DNA from: Planctomycetota bacterium
GTDB lineage: Bacteria > Planctomycetota > Phycisphaerae > Phycisphaerales > Phycisphaeraceae
Reading direction: 5' to 3'
DNA length: 64,000 bases
Assembly: GCA_016350165.1 (NCBI GenBank)
Contig: CP066225.1
Coordinates: 3,658,001-3,722,000 of the forward strand
In this document: positions 35,231-44,180 of the stretch, piece by piece
Numbering within the stretch: position 1 is the stretch's first letter
How the letters are laid out: each line of letters starts with the position of its first letter
Position numbers and translations under genes: made by a program
Notes under the pieces: generated by a model
The model's database searches: none
Told to the model about the DNA's origin: nothing
Seen by the model: the letters and a program-made list of their open reading frames with translations, nothing else

Positions 35231-35442
35231 TAGCAGGACGCTACTAGTGGCACGGATGCCAAAACTTAAGGATGGATAAGATGCAGAAGCGGAGCTTCTG
35301 GCAAGTACGAAAGAGGAGGAGGGGATGAAAGGTCGGAGGGGAGAATAAATGGGGGGATAACGTGAGTCGTAGACCCACAATCGCAGGATGCACTGCTAGG
35401 GAAAAGGATGTCCCTAGCTAATGAAGGATCAGGATGATGATC
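35231..35442 (+). ncRNA. Array of GGA-loop hairpins; candidate CsrA sponge/leader
   Basis: The gap between flgG and flgA holds at least five hairpins with GGA in the loop: TAGC-AGGAC-GCTA (35231), TGGCA-CGGA-TGCCA (35248), CTTA-AGGATGGA-TAAG (35265), CAGAAGC-GGA-GCTTCTG (35284) and GCTAGGG-(10)-CCCTAGC (35395), whose loop reads AAAAGGATGT. A weaker GATC pair around AGGATGAT lies at the flgA start. Several unpaired GGAGG runs lie at 35313-35342. The density resembles CsrB/RsmZ RNAs. It may act inside the mRNA or as a processed RNA. Confidence 0.6.
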
Positions 35443-36519
35443 AGCAAAACATGGATGTATTTTGTTGGTATGCTTGCGGCTATCGTGACATGCACCAGTA
35501 CAGATGCGAACAGCATCCGACTGCATGATAGCGTCGTCGTAGACAGCCCCACTGTCGAGCTTGAGGAAATTGCAGAAATCGAAGGTGAGTACGCACAGAA
35601 GTTTGCGAAACTCACCATCGGTTCATTTACCAAGTCTTCAGAGCTCACAATTAAAATGGAAGATATACGTCAGATTCTGACTAAAGAAAAAGCCAATTGG
35701 GGTTTACTCTCTTTAGCTGGTTTCAAAAAGACAATAGTTCAATCAAAGCTACCACTTCCTGAAGTTATCGTTGATAAATCTATCGAGCCGATCATCAGCA
35801 ATACGATCGTTCCTGTCGATATGGAGAAGCGAATTTCTCTGTTGAGCATGGTAGAAGATCATTTTGCATCACGTCTGCGCACATCGTTCAAAGATTTGCG
35901 AATCGAGTTCAAATCTAATGATCTCGAAAAACTTTCTGTTAGCACGGTTGGAAAACAATACGAAATTTCACCACAAGGGCGCTCGCTGTTAGGCAGAGTG
36001 TCTATTGTCGTTAATCAATACGAAAACGCCCGGATAGTGGAAAGTTTTCGTATTTACGCAAATGTGACTAAGCGTGTTGTTGGTTTAGTATCCCAAACTT
36101 CATTACGTGCAGGGGATGTTATCCCTGTAGATGCCGTTGAACTGATGGATGTATGGGTTAATAAACAAGATGTTCAGCCTATAGCAAGCATTCTGCATAT
36201 CACAGGCCAAATTCTCAGAAGGCCAATTCGTAAAGGTGCTCTGCTTTACGCAAGAGATGTAAAGCTGCCTGCTCTTATCAAAAAGAATCAACTAGTTGAG
36301 GTTCGCGCTGTTTCAGGTGCACTTGTCGTGACAACCGGTGCTAAAGCAATGCAAGATGGCTGTTTGGATGAAGTCATCACTGTACGTCATCTCGGCTCAA
36401 AAGAAACATATAGCATCGTTGTGACTGGTAAAGGGCGTGGCACAACAGCAATTCCGCAGTTGCAGTCACCCGTAAATCAAGAACCAAATCAAACATTCGC
36501 GCATAGGGGAATCAAATAA
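35434..36519 (+). CDS. flgA: Flagellar P-ring assembly chaperone FlgA
   Basis: This 361-residue exported protein has a signal peptide (hydrophobic ~6-20). The C-terminal ~150 residues are the SAF/ChapFlgA domain: TSLRAGDVIPVDAVELMDVW, ILRRPIRKGALLYARDVKLP and KNQLVEVRAVSGALVVTTGAKAMQDG. FlgA helps FlgI assemble into the P ring in the periplasm. The N-terminal ~200 residues are longer than in E. coli and hold no other known domain. It overlaps flgH (TAATG), so the two are translationally coupled. Confidence 0.9.
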   Translation: MMISKTWMYFVGMLAAIVTCTSTDANSIRLHDSVVVDSPTVELEEIAEIEGEYAQKFAKLTIGSFTKSSELTIKMEDIRQILTKEKANWGLLSLAGFKKTIVQSKLPLPEVIVDKSIEPIISNTIVPVDMEKRISLLSMVEDHFASRLRTSFKDLRIEFKSNDLEKLSVSTVGKQYEISPQGRSLLGRVSIVVNQYENARIVESFRIYANVTKRVVGLVSQTSLRAGDVIPVDAVELMDVWVNKQDVQPIASILHITGQILRRPIRKGALLYARDVKLPALIKKNQLVEVRAVSGALVVTTGAKAMQDGCLDEVITVRHLGSKETYSIVVTGKGRGTTAIPQLQSPVNQEPNQTFAHRGIK

Positions 36520-37244
36520 TGATGGTTAGATCATTCTTGTTTTCATTGATCTTTATTCTTGCAAGCCAGCTTTCTTTGCATGCACAATCATCCTCATTGT
36601 ACGTGCAGGGTGAAGCTTATACGCAAAATAATAATCCATATCATCGTGATGGTTCGAGCATAGATCGCAAGCTTTCACCTGCTATTGCACGTGCAAGTTT
36701 TACTGCGGTAAGACTTCCTGAACTGCGTCAATTTGCTAAACATGATTTGATTCAGATTATTATCCAGGAATCAACTTCGAGTGATTTTCAATCATCTATG
36801 GACACAGGCAAAGAATCAAAAGTTGAAGGCGAAATTTCAAGTCTGCCAAAATTACAGTTAAAAGATTTTTTAAATCTACAAATTTCAAATGATGGGACGA
36901 CATCTCCTCTGACCGTTGGTGCTGATTACAAGCAAGAATTCAAAGGTGATGGTGACGTTAAACGTAAAGAGACAATCACGGGCAAGATTCAAGCTCGTGT
37001 TATAGATGTTAAGCCTAACGGCACATTAGTTCTCGAAGCGCGCAAGCATAATCAAGTTGATGATGAAATCGCTGAGTTGATATTAACAGGTACATGCCGT
37101 GCTGAAGATATCACGTCTTCGAACACAATTTTATCAAATCAACTTTATGACCTGCATCTTGTCAAGAAGCATTCAGGTGAACTTCGCAAAGCCACCAAGA
37201 AGGGCATCCTGACACGTATTTGTGAAGCAATCTTTAATTTCTAA
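36519..37244 (+). CDS. flgH: Flagellar L-ring protein FlgH
   Basis: This 241-residue protein forms the outer-membrane ring around the rod. Family segments include FAKHDLIQIIIQESTSS, a GADYKQEFKGDGDVKR stretch and TGKIQARVIDVKPNGTLVLEARK. FlgH is normally a lipoprotein, but here the signal (LIFILASQLSLHAQSS) has no lipobox cysteine, so outer-membrane attachment must be different. Its start overlaps the flgA stop. The ring shows that a true outer membrane must be crossed, which matters for planctomycete envelope biology. Confidence 0.9.
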   Translation: MMVRSFLFSLIFILASQLSLHAQSSSLYVQGEAYTQNNNPYHRDGSSIDRKLSPAIARASFTAVRLPELRQFAKHDLIQIIIQESTSSDFQSSMDTGKESKVEGEISSLPKLQLKDFLNLQISNDGTTSPLTVGADYKQEFKGDGDVKRKETITGKIQARVIDVKPNGTLVLEARKHNQVDDEIAELILTGTCRAEDITSSNTILSNQLYDLHLVKKHSGELRKATKKGILTRICEAIFNF

Positions 37245-37252
37245 ATAAAGCA

Positions 37253-38374
37253 ATGGTGTTAATAATGCAAAGTAAAATGCTTCAAAAATTGATTGCCTTC
37301 TGCATGCTCGTTGGTTTAATACTGACTTGCTCCAATGTACACGCTGTCCAAATTCAAGATATCACACGTATCAAAGGCTCAGAATCAAGTGTTATTATTG
37401 CTAATGGCCTAGTCGTTGGTCTCAATGGTACAGGCGACGGCGGCAAGTTTGATGCAACTAATCGTGCATTAGCTCAAACTATTGCACATCTCACTGATGA
37501 GACTGTCACTGCCAGTGAAATGTCAAAATCAAAGAATGTCGCACTCGTCGCACTGACTGCCAAAATTCCTGCATCAGGTGTTCGTGAAGGTGATGAGATT
37601 GATGTGACCGTTAGTGCAATTGGTTCAGCCAAAAGCTTGGAAAATGGTCGTTTGTTTCTCACACCTATGATCGGTCCTTACCAAAATGCTCCAATCTTCG
37701 CATACGCTCAAGGCCGAATTCATGTAAATCCAGACAACCCAGCGACTGGAGTCGTTTATGGTGGTGCTGCATTAACAAAAAGCATCATGACAAACTTTCT
37801 CGACGAGTACGGCAACATCACGCTGATACTTGACGAACAGCATGCCTCAATGGATATTGCAGTTTTGATTGCTGAACAAATCAATGCTGTTTATAGCCCG
37901 GATGAGTATGCAAGTGAGGTTGGTGTAACTGGTGTTATCGCTTGGGCCGAAGGCGCTAAAAGCGTTAAGGTACGTGTACCGCAAGAATATCGACATCACG
38001 TACCACAGTTTTTAGCTAAGGTGCAAAGCATCTATATCCCACCAGATTTTATCCGTGGCCAAGCGAAGGTTTATATCAATACAACAACAGAAACTATCGC
38101 AATTGATGGTGCCGTTCAATTCTCACCAAACGGCATTTCACACAAAGGCCTGAAAATTGCATTGATTACACCCGCTCCCAAGGCAAGTGAATTCAATCCA
38201 ACTGTAGAAGAGCAAACCTACTTGGCCCTGATGCCAAAAGACAATAAAAGCGCTCAGTTACAAGATCTGATTGACATTTTTAATCAAATTAAAGTGCCTA
38301 CCAAAGATCAAATCGACATTATTAAAGCCATTCACAAGAGTGGCAACATTCACGCAAAAGTCATCATTGACTAA
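37253..38374 (+). CDS. flgI: Flagellar P-ring protein FlgI
   Basis: This 373-residue periplasmic ring protein has a signal peptide ending near NVHAVQ. Family motifs are RIKGSESSVIIANGLVVGLNGTGDGGKF and LVALTAKIPASGVREGDEIDVTVSAIGSAKSL. The ATPGGVVYGGAAL-type segment and the C-terminal TYLALM..LQDLIDIFNQIKVPTKDQIDIIKAIHKSG are also present. A nearer Met (37265) could be the start. It sits between flgH and the flgJ-like gene with only a few bases on each side, so it is part of the operon. Confidence 0.93.
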   Translation: MVLIMQSKMLQKLIAFCMLVGLILTCSNVHAVQIQDITRIKGSESSVIIANGLVVGLNGTGDGGKFDATNRALAQTIAHLTDETVTASEMSKSKNVALVALTAKIPASGVREGDEIDVTVSAIGSAKSLENGRLFLTPMIGPYQNAPIFAYAQGRIHVNPDNPATGVVYGGAALTKSIMTNFLDEYGNITLILDEQHASMDIAVLIAEQINAVYSPDEYASEVGVTGVIAWAEGAKSVKVRVPQEYRHHVPQFLAKVQSIYIPPDFIRGQAKVYINTTTETIAIDGAVQFSPNGISHKGLKIALITPAPKASEFNPTVEEQTYLALMPKDNKSAQLQDLIDIFNQIKVPTKDQIDIIKAIHKSGNIHAKVIID

Positions 38375-38377
38375 GAG

Positions 38378-38827
38378 ATGGATAGATCAATGGATTTAGC
38401 AGCAATCAATTCAATATCAACTCAGCAGATCATAAGCAATACCGCAATATCCGCTTATAGTGGTAAGCGTGATTTCAATGATATTGTTGCCAGAGCGATG
38501 GATGAAAACAAACAAAAACCATCGGTTATTAGCACACCCAATGACCTTGAAGTAAAAGTTCGGGATGCTTCTGAAAAACTGGTTGCAAGTGCATTTGTAT
38601 TGCCAATTCTTCAAAAAATGCAAGATGATCCTTTCAGATCAGAAGTTTTTCATGGCGGTACTGCTGAAGATATGTTTGCTCAGCAATGGAACACACTTGT
38701 AGCAGATGATATGGTCAAAAATGCAAATTTCCCAATGGTCGATGCGGTTTATAACCAGATCATGAATCATGTGAATACAAATACTGCATATGCAGAATCA
38801 AAGAAGGAAATAGATATCAATGCTTAA
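38378..38827 (+). CDS. flgJ: FlgJ-like rod-binding protein
   Basis: This 149-residue protein corresponds to the N-terminal rod-binding domain of FlgJ, without the muramidase half. The conserved part reads LVASAFVLPILQKMQDD..FHGGTAEDMFAQQWNTLVADDMV (family: E-x-x-F-x-x-L-L-x-x-M). It would cap and help to assemble the rod in the periplasm, so a separate wall hydrolase is expected elsewhere. Its end overlaps the next start by eight bases, which implies coupling. Confidence 0.8.
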   Translation: MDRSMDLAAINSISTQQIISNTAISAYSGKRDFNDIVARAMDENKQKPSVISTPNDLEVKVRDASEKLVASAFVLPILQKMQDDPFRSEVFHGGTAEDMFAQQWNTLVADDMVKNANFPMVDAVYNQIMNHVNTNTAYAESKKEIDINA

Positions 38828-39335
38828 GACGTTAGAGCCACATATCAAAACTCTGGATTTAATCCTGCAAAAACAGTTACAGCTCAATGTTGCTCTCTTG
38901 GACCTACTAGAACAAAAGCGTACTGCTTTAAGAGAAGCAAATACCAAGCAAATGAATGATGTGTGTGAACTAGAAAAAGAGAAAGTTAAATTCATTAAAC
39001 AGCTTGAAGGCAAACGTCAGCAGGTTGTCAGTAATATCACACGCCAGATCAATCCTGCAGCTAAAGCACCGATGACTATGCATGAAATTGCAAAACATAT
39101 TGGTGGGCCTATTGGTGACCGTCTCATGTTAAGGCGCGCACAAGTCAGAAAAAAAATGACCGAAGTTCGCGACCAGGCTTCAATCACAAAGCGTGCAACA
39201 GAATCACTGATGAGACATATGCAAAGTATTGTTCGCACTGTTGCAGCAGCTTCAACAGGTACAGCTTCATATGGCGATCGTGGCGTTATGAATACACAAG
39301 GTATGACCTTAAGCACAGTCAATATGACTGCCTAA
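38820..39335 (+). CDS. flgN: FlgN-like flagellar export chaperone
   Basis: This 171-residue, helical, charged protein has the length and layout of FlgN (PF05130), with LLDLLEQKRTALREANTKQMNDVCELEKEK in the first half. FlgN holds FlgK and FlgL for export, and here flgK and flgL follow directly, which supports the call. It lacks a signal peptide and membrane segments. The C-terminal ~25 residues (ASYGDRGVMNTQGM) are probably disordered. Confidence 0.75.
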   Translation: MLKTLEPHIKTLDLILQKQLQLNVALLDLLEQKRTALREANTKQMNDVCELEKEKVKFIKQLEGKRQQVVSNITRQINPAAKAPMTMHEIAKHIGGPIGDRLMLRRAQVRKKMTEVRDQASITKRATESLMRHMQSIVRTVAAASTGTASYGDRGVMNTQGMTLSTVNMTA

Positions 39336-39362
39336 GTTTTATTAGGCACATGGAATAGAATC

Positions 39363-41066
39363 ATGACTTTGAACTCAGCTTTACAAATTGGTCGCTCAGG
39401 TTTGCTTACTGCACAAACCGCAATGGAGGTGACAGGTAACAACCTCGCCAACGCAGCGACTCCGGGCTACCACCGTAACACGGTCGCGTTGTCTGCTGTT
39501 CAAGGTCAGCGTTTAAGCCCTAGTGCATATCTCGGTGCAGGCGTTCAACTCGACGCCATTAAGCGACAAACTGATGAAGCGCTCGAAGCTCGTATTCGTA
39601 GCTCCGTTTCAGACGGATCGCACGCTCAAACGCAAGCCGATTTACTCCGTCAAGTCGAGTCAATTCAAGCTGAGTACAGTTCCGTTAATCTTACTTCATC
39701 AATGGGCAAGTTCTTTGATTCATGGAGTGCCCTGGCAAATAACCCACAAGATTACGGCAAAAGAACCAGCGTCATCAGTGAATCAGAATCTCTATCCAAA
39801 CATATTCAACAAATGGATAGTGAACTCAAAAATCTGCGTGAACAAACTGACTCTGCAATCAAGCAAAGTGTCATCACAGTCAATGATTTGCTTAAACAAG
39901 TTGAACTTTCCAACAAGCAAATTGCACTCAGCGAACAAGGTACTGGCAACGCTTCCGCATTACGTGACCAACGTGATCAACTACTCGGCGAGCTTTCTAA
40001 GTACATGGAAATCTCAACCGTTGAAATGCCAAGCGGCAGTGTTGATGTTTATGTGGGTTCAACACCGATCGTTATGAACGGTGAAGCTGAGCATATCGAA
40101 ATGACCTACGAACAACAAGACGGCGTCTCAACGCCTGTTCTCAAAGTAGGTGATGATAAAGATATTCTGCAAATCCAGGGTGGGCAGCTCGGTGCATTAA
40201 TCGAATATCGAACTGTCGATATTAACGAGCAAATAGCAACGCTTGATCAACTCACACATGAAATGATTTTTGAAGTTAACAAAATTCATTCACAGTCACA
40301 AGGCCTTGAAGGTTTCTCAACTATCACAGGTACTTACAACGTGGACGATACATCTGCTGCCCTCAATAGCCCCGAAGCAAATATGGATTTCGTGCCAGAA
40401 CATGGCAGCTTCAAAATCCATGTTAAAGACAAAACCACTGGCCAAATGACTTCAACCACCATCAATATCGATCTTGATGGTATCGGCGGTAACGACACTT
40501 CACTCGATAGTCTCGCTGTAGAACTTAATGCTATCAATGGTATCAACGCTTCAATTACAGCTGATGGCAAACTGCAACTCGATACAAACGGCAGCAACTT
40601 GGAAATGTCTTTCAGTGACGATACAAGTGGCGCACTCGCAGCTTTAGGTATCAACACATTCTTCAGTGGGCATGGTTCAAGTAACATTGAACTCAATGAA
40701 GTTATCGCTAAAAACCCAGACTTCATAGCTGCAGGGCAGGGCCATACCCCTGGCGACAACAGCACCGCGCTCGCACTCGATGCGCTGCGTGATCAAAGCC
40801 TTGATGGTCTCAATGGTGCAAGCATTATGGAATTCTGGACCGATCATGTTCAGGATCTCGCAGTCAAAATTTCGCAAGCAAGCAGTTCCGCTGACGCCAG
40901 TCAAACTGTTCTGAATAGTTTGCAAGCACAGCAGCAATCACTCTCAGGTGTGAATGTTGATGAAGAAACGATCAACCTTATGCAATACCAGCAAGCATAC
41001 AACGCTTCCGCACGCTTTATCAGCACCATCCAGGATTTAATGGAAACGCTGCTACAAATCGCTTGA
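39363..41066 (+). CDS. flgK: Flagellar hook-associated protein 1 FlgK
   Basis: This 567-residue hook-filament junction protein has the N-terminal motif NNLANAATPGYHRNTVALSA, the KRQTDEALEARIRS segment and a C-terminal MQYQQAYNASARFISTIQDLMETLLQI helix. The central part (about 330-460) is a variable, exposed domain that includes one flagellin-IN-like unit. It precedes flgL. A GCCTAA-GTTTTA-TTAGGC hairpin (39331-39347) covers the upstream stop codon. Confidence 0.94.
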   Translation: MTLNSALQIGRSGLLTAQTAMEVTGNNLANAATPGYHRNTVALSAVQGQRLSPSAYLGAGVQLDAIKRQTDEALEARIRSSVSDGSHAQTQADLLRQVESIQAEYSSVNLTSSMGKFFDSWSALANNPQDYGKRTSVISESESLSKHIQQMDSELKNLREQTDSAIKQSVITVNDLLKQVELSNKQIALSEQGTGNASALRDQRDQLLGELSKYMEISTVEMPSGSVDVYVGSTPIVMNGEAEHIEMTYEQQDGVSTPVLKVGDDKDILQIQGGQLGALIEYRTVDINEQIATLDQLTHEMIFEVNKIHSQSQGLEGFSTITGTYNVDDTSAALNSPEANMDFVPEHGSFKIHVKDKTTGQMTSTTINIDLDGIGGNDTSLDSLAVELNAINGINASITADGKLQLDTNGSNLEMSFSDDTSGALAALGINTFFSGHGSSNIELNEVIAKNPDFIAAGQGHTPGDNSTALALDALRDQSLDGLNGASIMEFWTDHVQDLAVKISQASSSADASQTVLNSLQAQQQSLSGVNVDEETINLMQYQQAYNASARFISTIQDLMETLLQIA

Positions 41067-41094
41067 GTTTATTTAACGTTTAAGGATCTGAATT

Positions 41095-43038
41095 ATGAGC
41101 TCAATTATTGGCCGCACAACGATGGGACTTAGCGCTAACACGCTAAACTATAATCTCAACAAAACACAAGTTGAGATGTTCAAGTTGCAGCAGCAAATTG
41201 ACACCGGCAAAAAATATGCCAATCCATCTGACGGTGCTAGCTCAGCTTCAGCAATCCTACAGCTTAATATGCAGCTGCAAGCTCGTGATCAATGGGACTT
41301 GAATCTCCTTGAATCACAGGCAGTTCTAAGCAACGTCGACAATGCACTTGCAAGTGTGACCACGACCTTAAACGAATCAGTTAGTATCGCTTCATCTCAA
41401 ATTGGTGCAGGCGCAACAGCGGATACACGTAAAGATCAAGCCCTGATCATTGATGCGCAAATTGATTCACTTCTGAATATTGCAAATCAACAATACAACG
41501 GCGTTTCACTTTTTGGCGGCAATAACGGTGCTTCCGATGGTGGTCTTGTCTTTGAAGAATTTATGGGTGGTATAAGATACACCGGTGGTTCAGGCAATCT
41601 CGAAACAAACTATGGCGGCGTCGCAAACCAAGAATTTACCTCCAATGGGCTCGATGCATTCGGTGCTCTCGAAGCAGCTGTCGAATCAACTGTAGATTTG
41701 AAGATTCAAGCAACTGATCAAACAAAACTATCTGACCTAGATGGCGCAAACAATCTCGGCATCAGTTCTGGCAGCATCATCGTCAATGTTAACGGCACAG
41801 ATGTCAGTGTTGATCTCACATCAGCCGAAACAATGGGCGATGTTGTCACACGTGTGAATGCCGCAATTGATGCAACTGCTCCTGGTGCTGGTAGTCTTTC
41901 AATTGCAAATGAAGGCTTCGAACTTAATGCTGCTGCTGGCAACACAATTAAAATCGGTGAATCCGGCGGCGGTCGCACAGCCAGCGATCTTGGTATCGAA
42001 ATGACTGCAACCTCAGGTACCACAGCAACCGGCGCGACTGTCAATCCACGTATGACAACTCAAACCCCAATCTCAGCCTTCGGTTCATCTGTCGATTTCA
42101 CCAGTGGTCTCAAAGTTACTCAAGGTGATATCACGAAAGTCATTGATTTCAGTTCTTGCCAGAACGTCGAAGATATGATCAATGCCGTTGATGCAGCTGA
42201 CATGGGTATCCGCTTGGAAATCAATGAAGACGGTACAGGCTTCAATATGATCACTGAAGTCAGCGGTCTCAGAATGTCTGTTGGTGAAAACGGTGGCACA
42301 ACCGCACACGATCTCGGCATTAGTACACTTGGTGATTCAACCAAGCTCGAAACATTCCGTGAAGGTCTCGGCGTCGAAACTGTTGAAGGCAAGTCCGATT
42401 TCCGTGTGACCCTCCACGATGGCACTACTTTTGAAGTCGATGTCACAGGGACAGACACCGTAGAAGACGTCATCAACCGCATTAACGATGCTGCAACCAC
42501 TGCAGGCGTAGCGGTTGGTACTGATTTTACTGTTGGTTATGCCTCAGACGGTACCGGCCTCACTTTCGCCGATAACACTGTTGGCACGGAAGATTTTAAG
42601 ATCCAAAATGTGAATGAATCACATGCTGCGGAACATTTGGGGATCGCTCATAACGCCGGACCAAGCAACACATTTACCAGCGAAGACAACGCTAAAGTCG
42701 TCGTCGACAGTGTTTTTACAAATTTAATGGATTTATCCACGGCTTTGTACACAAATGACGAGTCTGGCATCGTTTTTGCTGGAGATAAATTAGAGCAGAG
42801 AAATCAGGAAGTGATTCTCGCTCGAGGTGCTGTCGGAGTTGACGCACAACAAGTTGAACTGCAGATTGAACGCTCAGAAGATCTCAGATTAGCCGAAAAA
42901 TCAATGCTTTCGGCCATCGAAGACACGAATTCCACTGAAGCGATCACTAAATTCCAAATGATGCAGGTTCAACTTCAAGCTACTTTGCAACTTGGTGCGC
43001 AAAGTATGCAAACAACCTTGATGGATTTCTTGCGCTAG
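41095..43038 (+). CDS. flgL: Flagellar hook-associated protein 3 FlgL
   Basis: This 647-residue protein is about twice the length of E. coli FlgL. The flagellin-like D0/D1 ends are clear: RTTMGLSANTLNYNLNKTQ at the start and a C terminus ending KFQMMQVQLQATLQLGAQSMQTTLMDFL. Between them lie three flagellin-IN-type units of ~90 residues, ending in the repeated phrases TASDLGI (residue ~300), TAHDLGI (~410) and AAEHLGI (~515). The units probably project from the junction. It is cotranscribed with flgK. Confidence 0.9.
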   Translation: MSSIIGRTTMGLSANTLNYNLNKTQVEMFKLQQQIDTGKKYANPSDGASSASAILQLNMQLQARDQWDLNLLESQAVLSNVDNALASVTTTLNESVSIASSQIGAGATADTRKDQALIIDAQIDSLLNIANQQYNGVSLFGGNNGASDGGLVFEEFMGGIRYTGGSGNLETNYGGVANQEFTSNGLDAFGALEAAVESTVDLKIQATDQTKLSDLDGANNLGISSGSIIVNVNGTDVSVDLTSAETMGDVVTRVNAAIDATAPGAGSLSIANEGFELNAAAGNTIKIGESGGGRTASDLGIEMTATSGTTATGATVNPRMTTQTPISAFGSSVDFTSGLKVTQGDITKVIDFSSCQNVEDMINAVDAADMGIRLEINEDGTGFNMITEVSGLRMSVGENGGTTAHDLGISTLGDSTKLETFREGLGVETVEGKSDFRVTLHDGTTFEVDVTGTDTVEDVINRINDAATTAGVAVGTDFTVGYASDGTGLTFADNTVGTEDFKIQNVNESHAAEHLGIAHNAGPSNTFTSEDNAKVVVDSVFTNLMDLSTALYTNDESGIVFAGDKLEQRNQEVILARGAVGVDAQQVELQIERSEDLRLAEKSMLSAIEDTNSTEAITKFQMMQVQLQATLQLGAQSMQTTLMDFLR

Positions 43039-43094
43039 ATGGCGCAATTACTGCGCAGCGTTGTGTATCGTACGGCCCGATACCGTTCGCTGCA

Positions 43095-43150
43095 GAAGGC
43101 AGGATGCCTTCAAGCTCGTTGGAGTAACGAGTTGATGATTCCAGGATGGA
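43095..43150 (+). promoter_or_regulatory. Three GGA-loop hairpins in the fliW leader
   Basis: GAAGGC-AGGAT-GCCTTC (43095-43111), CTCGTT-GGAGT-AACGAG (43115-43131) and TCCA-GGA-TGGA (43140-43150) follow one another in the 130 bases before fliW. The stems differ while the GGA stays in the loop. This is what repeated CsrA sites should look like. Confidence 0.7.
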
Positions 43151-43168
43151 TGGCCGCTATGAAGGTTA

Positions 43169-43624
43169 ATGATCATGATGATCAATACCTCACGTTTCGG
43201 TGAAATGGAAGTCGATGACAACCGCGTCATCACTTTCGAAAAAGGTTTGCTCGGCTTTCCCAAATACAGGCACTATGTCCTGATTGAGGCCGGACAGGAC
43301 AGCTTCTTTTGGTGGCTTCAGTCTATCGAATTGCCCGAACTCGCATTCGTCGTGACTGACCCCAGCCTCTTTGTTCCTACCTATCGCGTCCCGCTTCGGG
43401 AAGAACAGATGCGCGATATGGGCATGGAATCTGTCGATGACGCTCAAGTCTTTGTCATCGTCAACAAACGCGATAATGTCCTCACTGGCAACCTTCAAGG
43501 ACCACTCGTCATCAATGTTAGTCAGCGTACAGGTGAACAACTCGTCCTCAGTGACAGGCGTTTTACCACACGCGTACCTCTGATCGAGATCGGTTCGAAT
43601 CTGCAAAAAGCAGCCTCGGCCTAA
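43169..43624 (+). CDS. fliW: Flagellar assembly factor FliW
   Basis: This 151-residue protein has the family motifs FEKGLLGFPKYRHYVLIE, FWWLQSIELPELAFVVTDP and NLQGPLVINVSQRTGEQLVL. FliW binds CsrA and flagellin in turn: free flagellin takes FliW away, and the freed CsrA then blocks flagellin translation. csrA and the flagellin gene follow directly, so the whole loop is encoded together. The start may also be the third or fourth codon (MMIN). The leader holds three GGA hairpins, which suggests that CsrA also controls its own antagonist. Confidence 0.95.
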   Translation: MIMMINTSRFGEMEVDDNRVITFEKGLLGFPKYRHYVLIEAGQDSFFWWLQSIELPELAFVVTDPSLFVPTYRVPLREEQMRDMGMESVDDAQVFVIVNKRDNVLTGNLQGPLVINVSQRTGEQLVLSDRRFTTRVPLIEIGSNLQKAASA

Positions 43625-43742
43625 TATTGCTCAGGACTGTCGTTACGCTTGATGATGTTCGTTGTTACGAGTGATCCACACTCAGGCTATTTTGTTCAGC
43701 CTCAACATCATCTAGTTCATATAAGTGTTAACGGGACCCGGA

Positions 43743-43790
43743 CGCAGGGATGCGATCGGGGAAAACATTCGGCCCAAGGAAGGAGCCCGA
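43743..43790 (+). promoter_or_regulatory. GGA hairpins in the csrA leader
   Basis: CGCA-GGGA-TGCG (43743-43754) and a bulged TC-GGC/GCC-C-GA stem (43769-43790), whose 11-base loop contains both GGA and the Shine-Dalgarno (AAGGAAGGA), precede the csrA start. Autoregulation of CsrA is inferred. The second stem is short. Confidence 0.5.
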
Positions 43791-43794
43791 CACC

Positions 43795-44064
43795 ATGCTG
43801 GTGCTTTCCCGTCAACGCGACGAAACGATCATGATTGGTGATGAAATTGAAATCACCGTCGTAGATATTCGAGGGGATAAAGTCCGACTAGGCATCAACG
43901 CACCACGTCAAGTGCAAGTTCACCGTAAAGAAGTGTACGAAGCAATTAAACGTGAGAACGCTGAAGCCGCTCGAGTACAGGTCGAAGATCTAAACGTCGC
44001 AGACAAAAATCTGTGTGGAAGAATTAGTAAACTCGCCACACATCGTCATAACAGGAACGGTTAA
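43795..44064 (+). CDS. csrA: Carbon storage/translational regulator CsrA
   Basis: This 89-residue RNA-binding protein starts at [20 protein letters not shown]; the open frame upstream to 43750 is leader. The dimeric beta fold is conserved, with the RNA-binding N-terminal LVLSR and the C-terminal [18 protein letters not shown] (Arg44-equivalent in RQVQVHR). A C-terminal extension of about 28 residues, rich in R and H, goes beyond the 61-residue E. coli form. CsrA binds GGA in hairpin loops at ribosome sites. Such hairpins occur throughout this flagellar block. It sits between fliW and flagellin. Confidence 0.96.
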   Translation: MLVLSRQRDETIMIGDEIEITVVDIRGDKVRLGINAPRQVQVHRKEVYEAIKRENAEAARVQVEDLNVADKNLCGRISKLATHRHNRNG

Positions 44065-44076
44065 CTTCAATGGAAA

Positions 44077-44092
44077 GGGCATAAAAATGCCC
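44077..44092 (+). other. Hairpin after csrA
   Basis: GGGCAT-AAAA-ATGCCC is a perfect 6-bp stem 13 bases after csrA. There is no T run, so it may be a processing or attenuating element rather than a terminator. Confidence 0.4.
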
Positions 44093-44180
44093 AACTCGAA
44101 TCTCTTATTCATATAGCTCTTATGTGTTTCATGGAAGAAGCAGCTGAGATTCGAGCCTAAACCACAGCTTAAAAGCTGAA

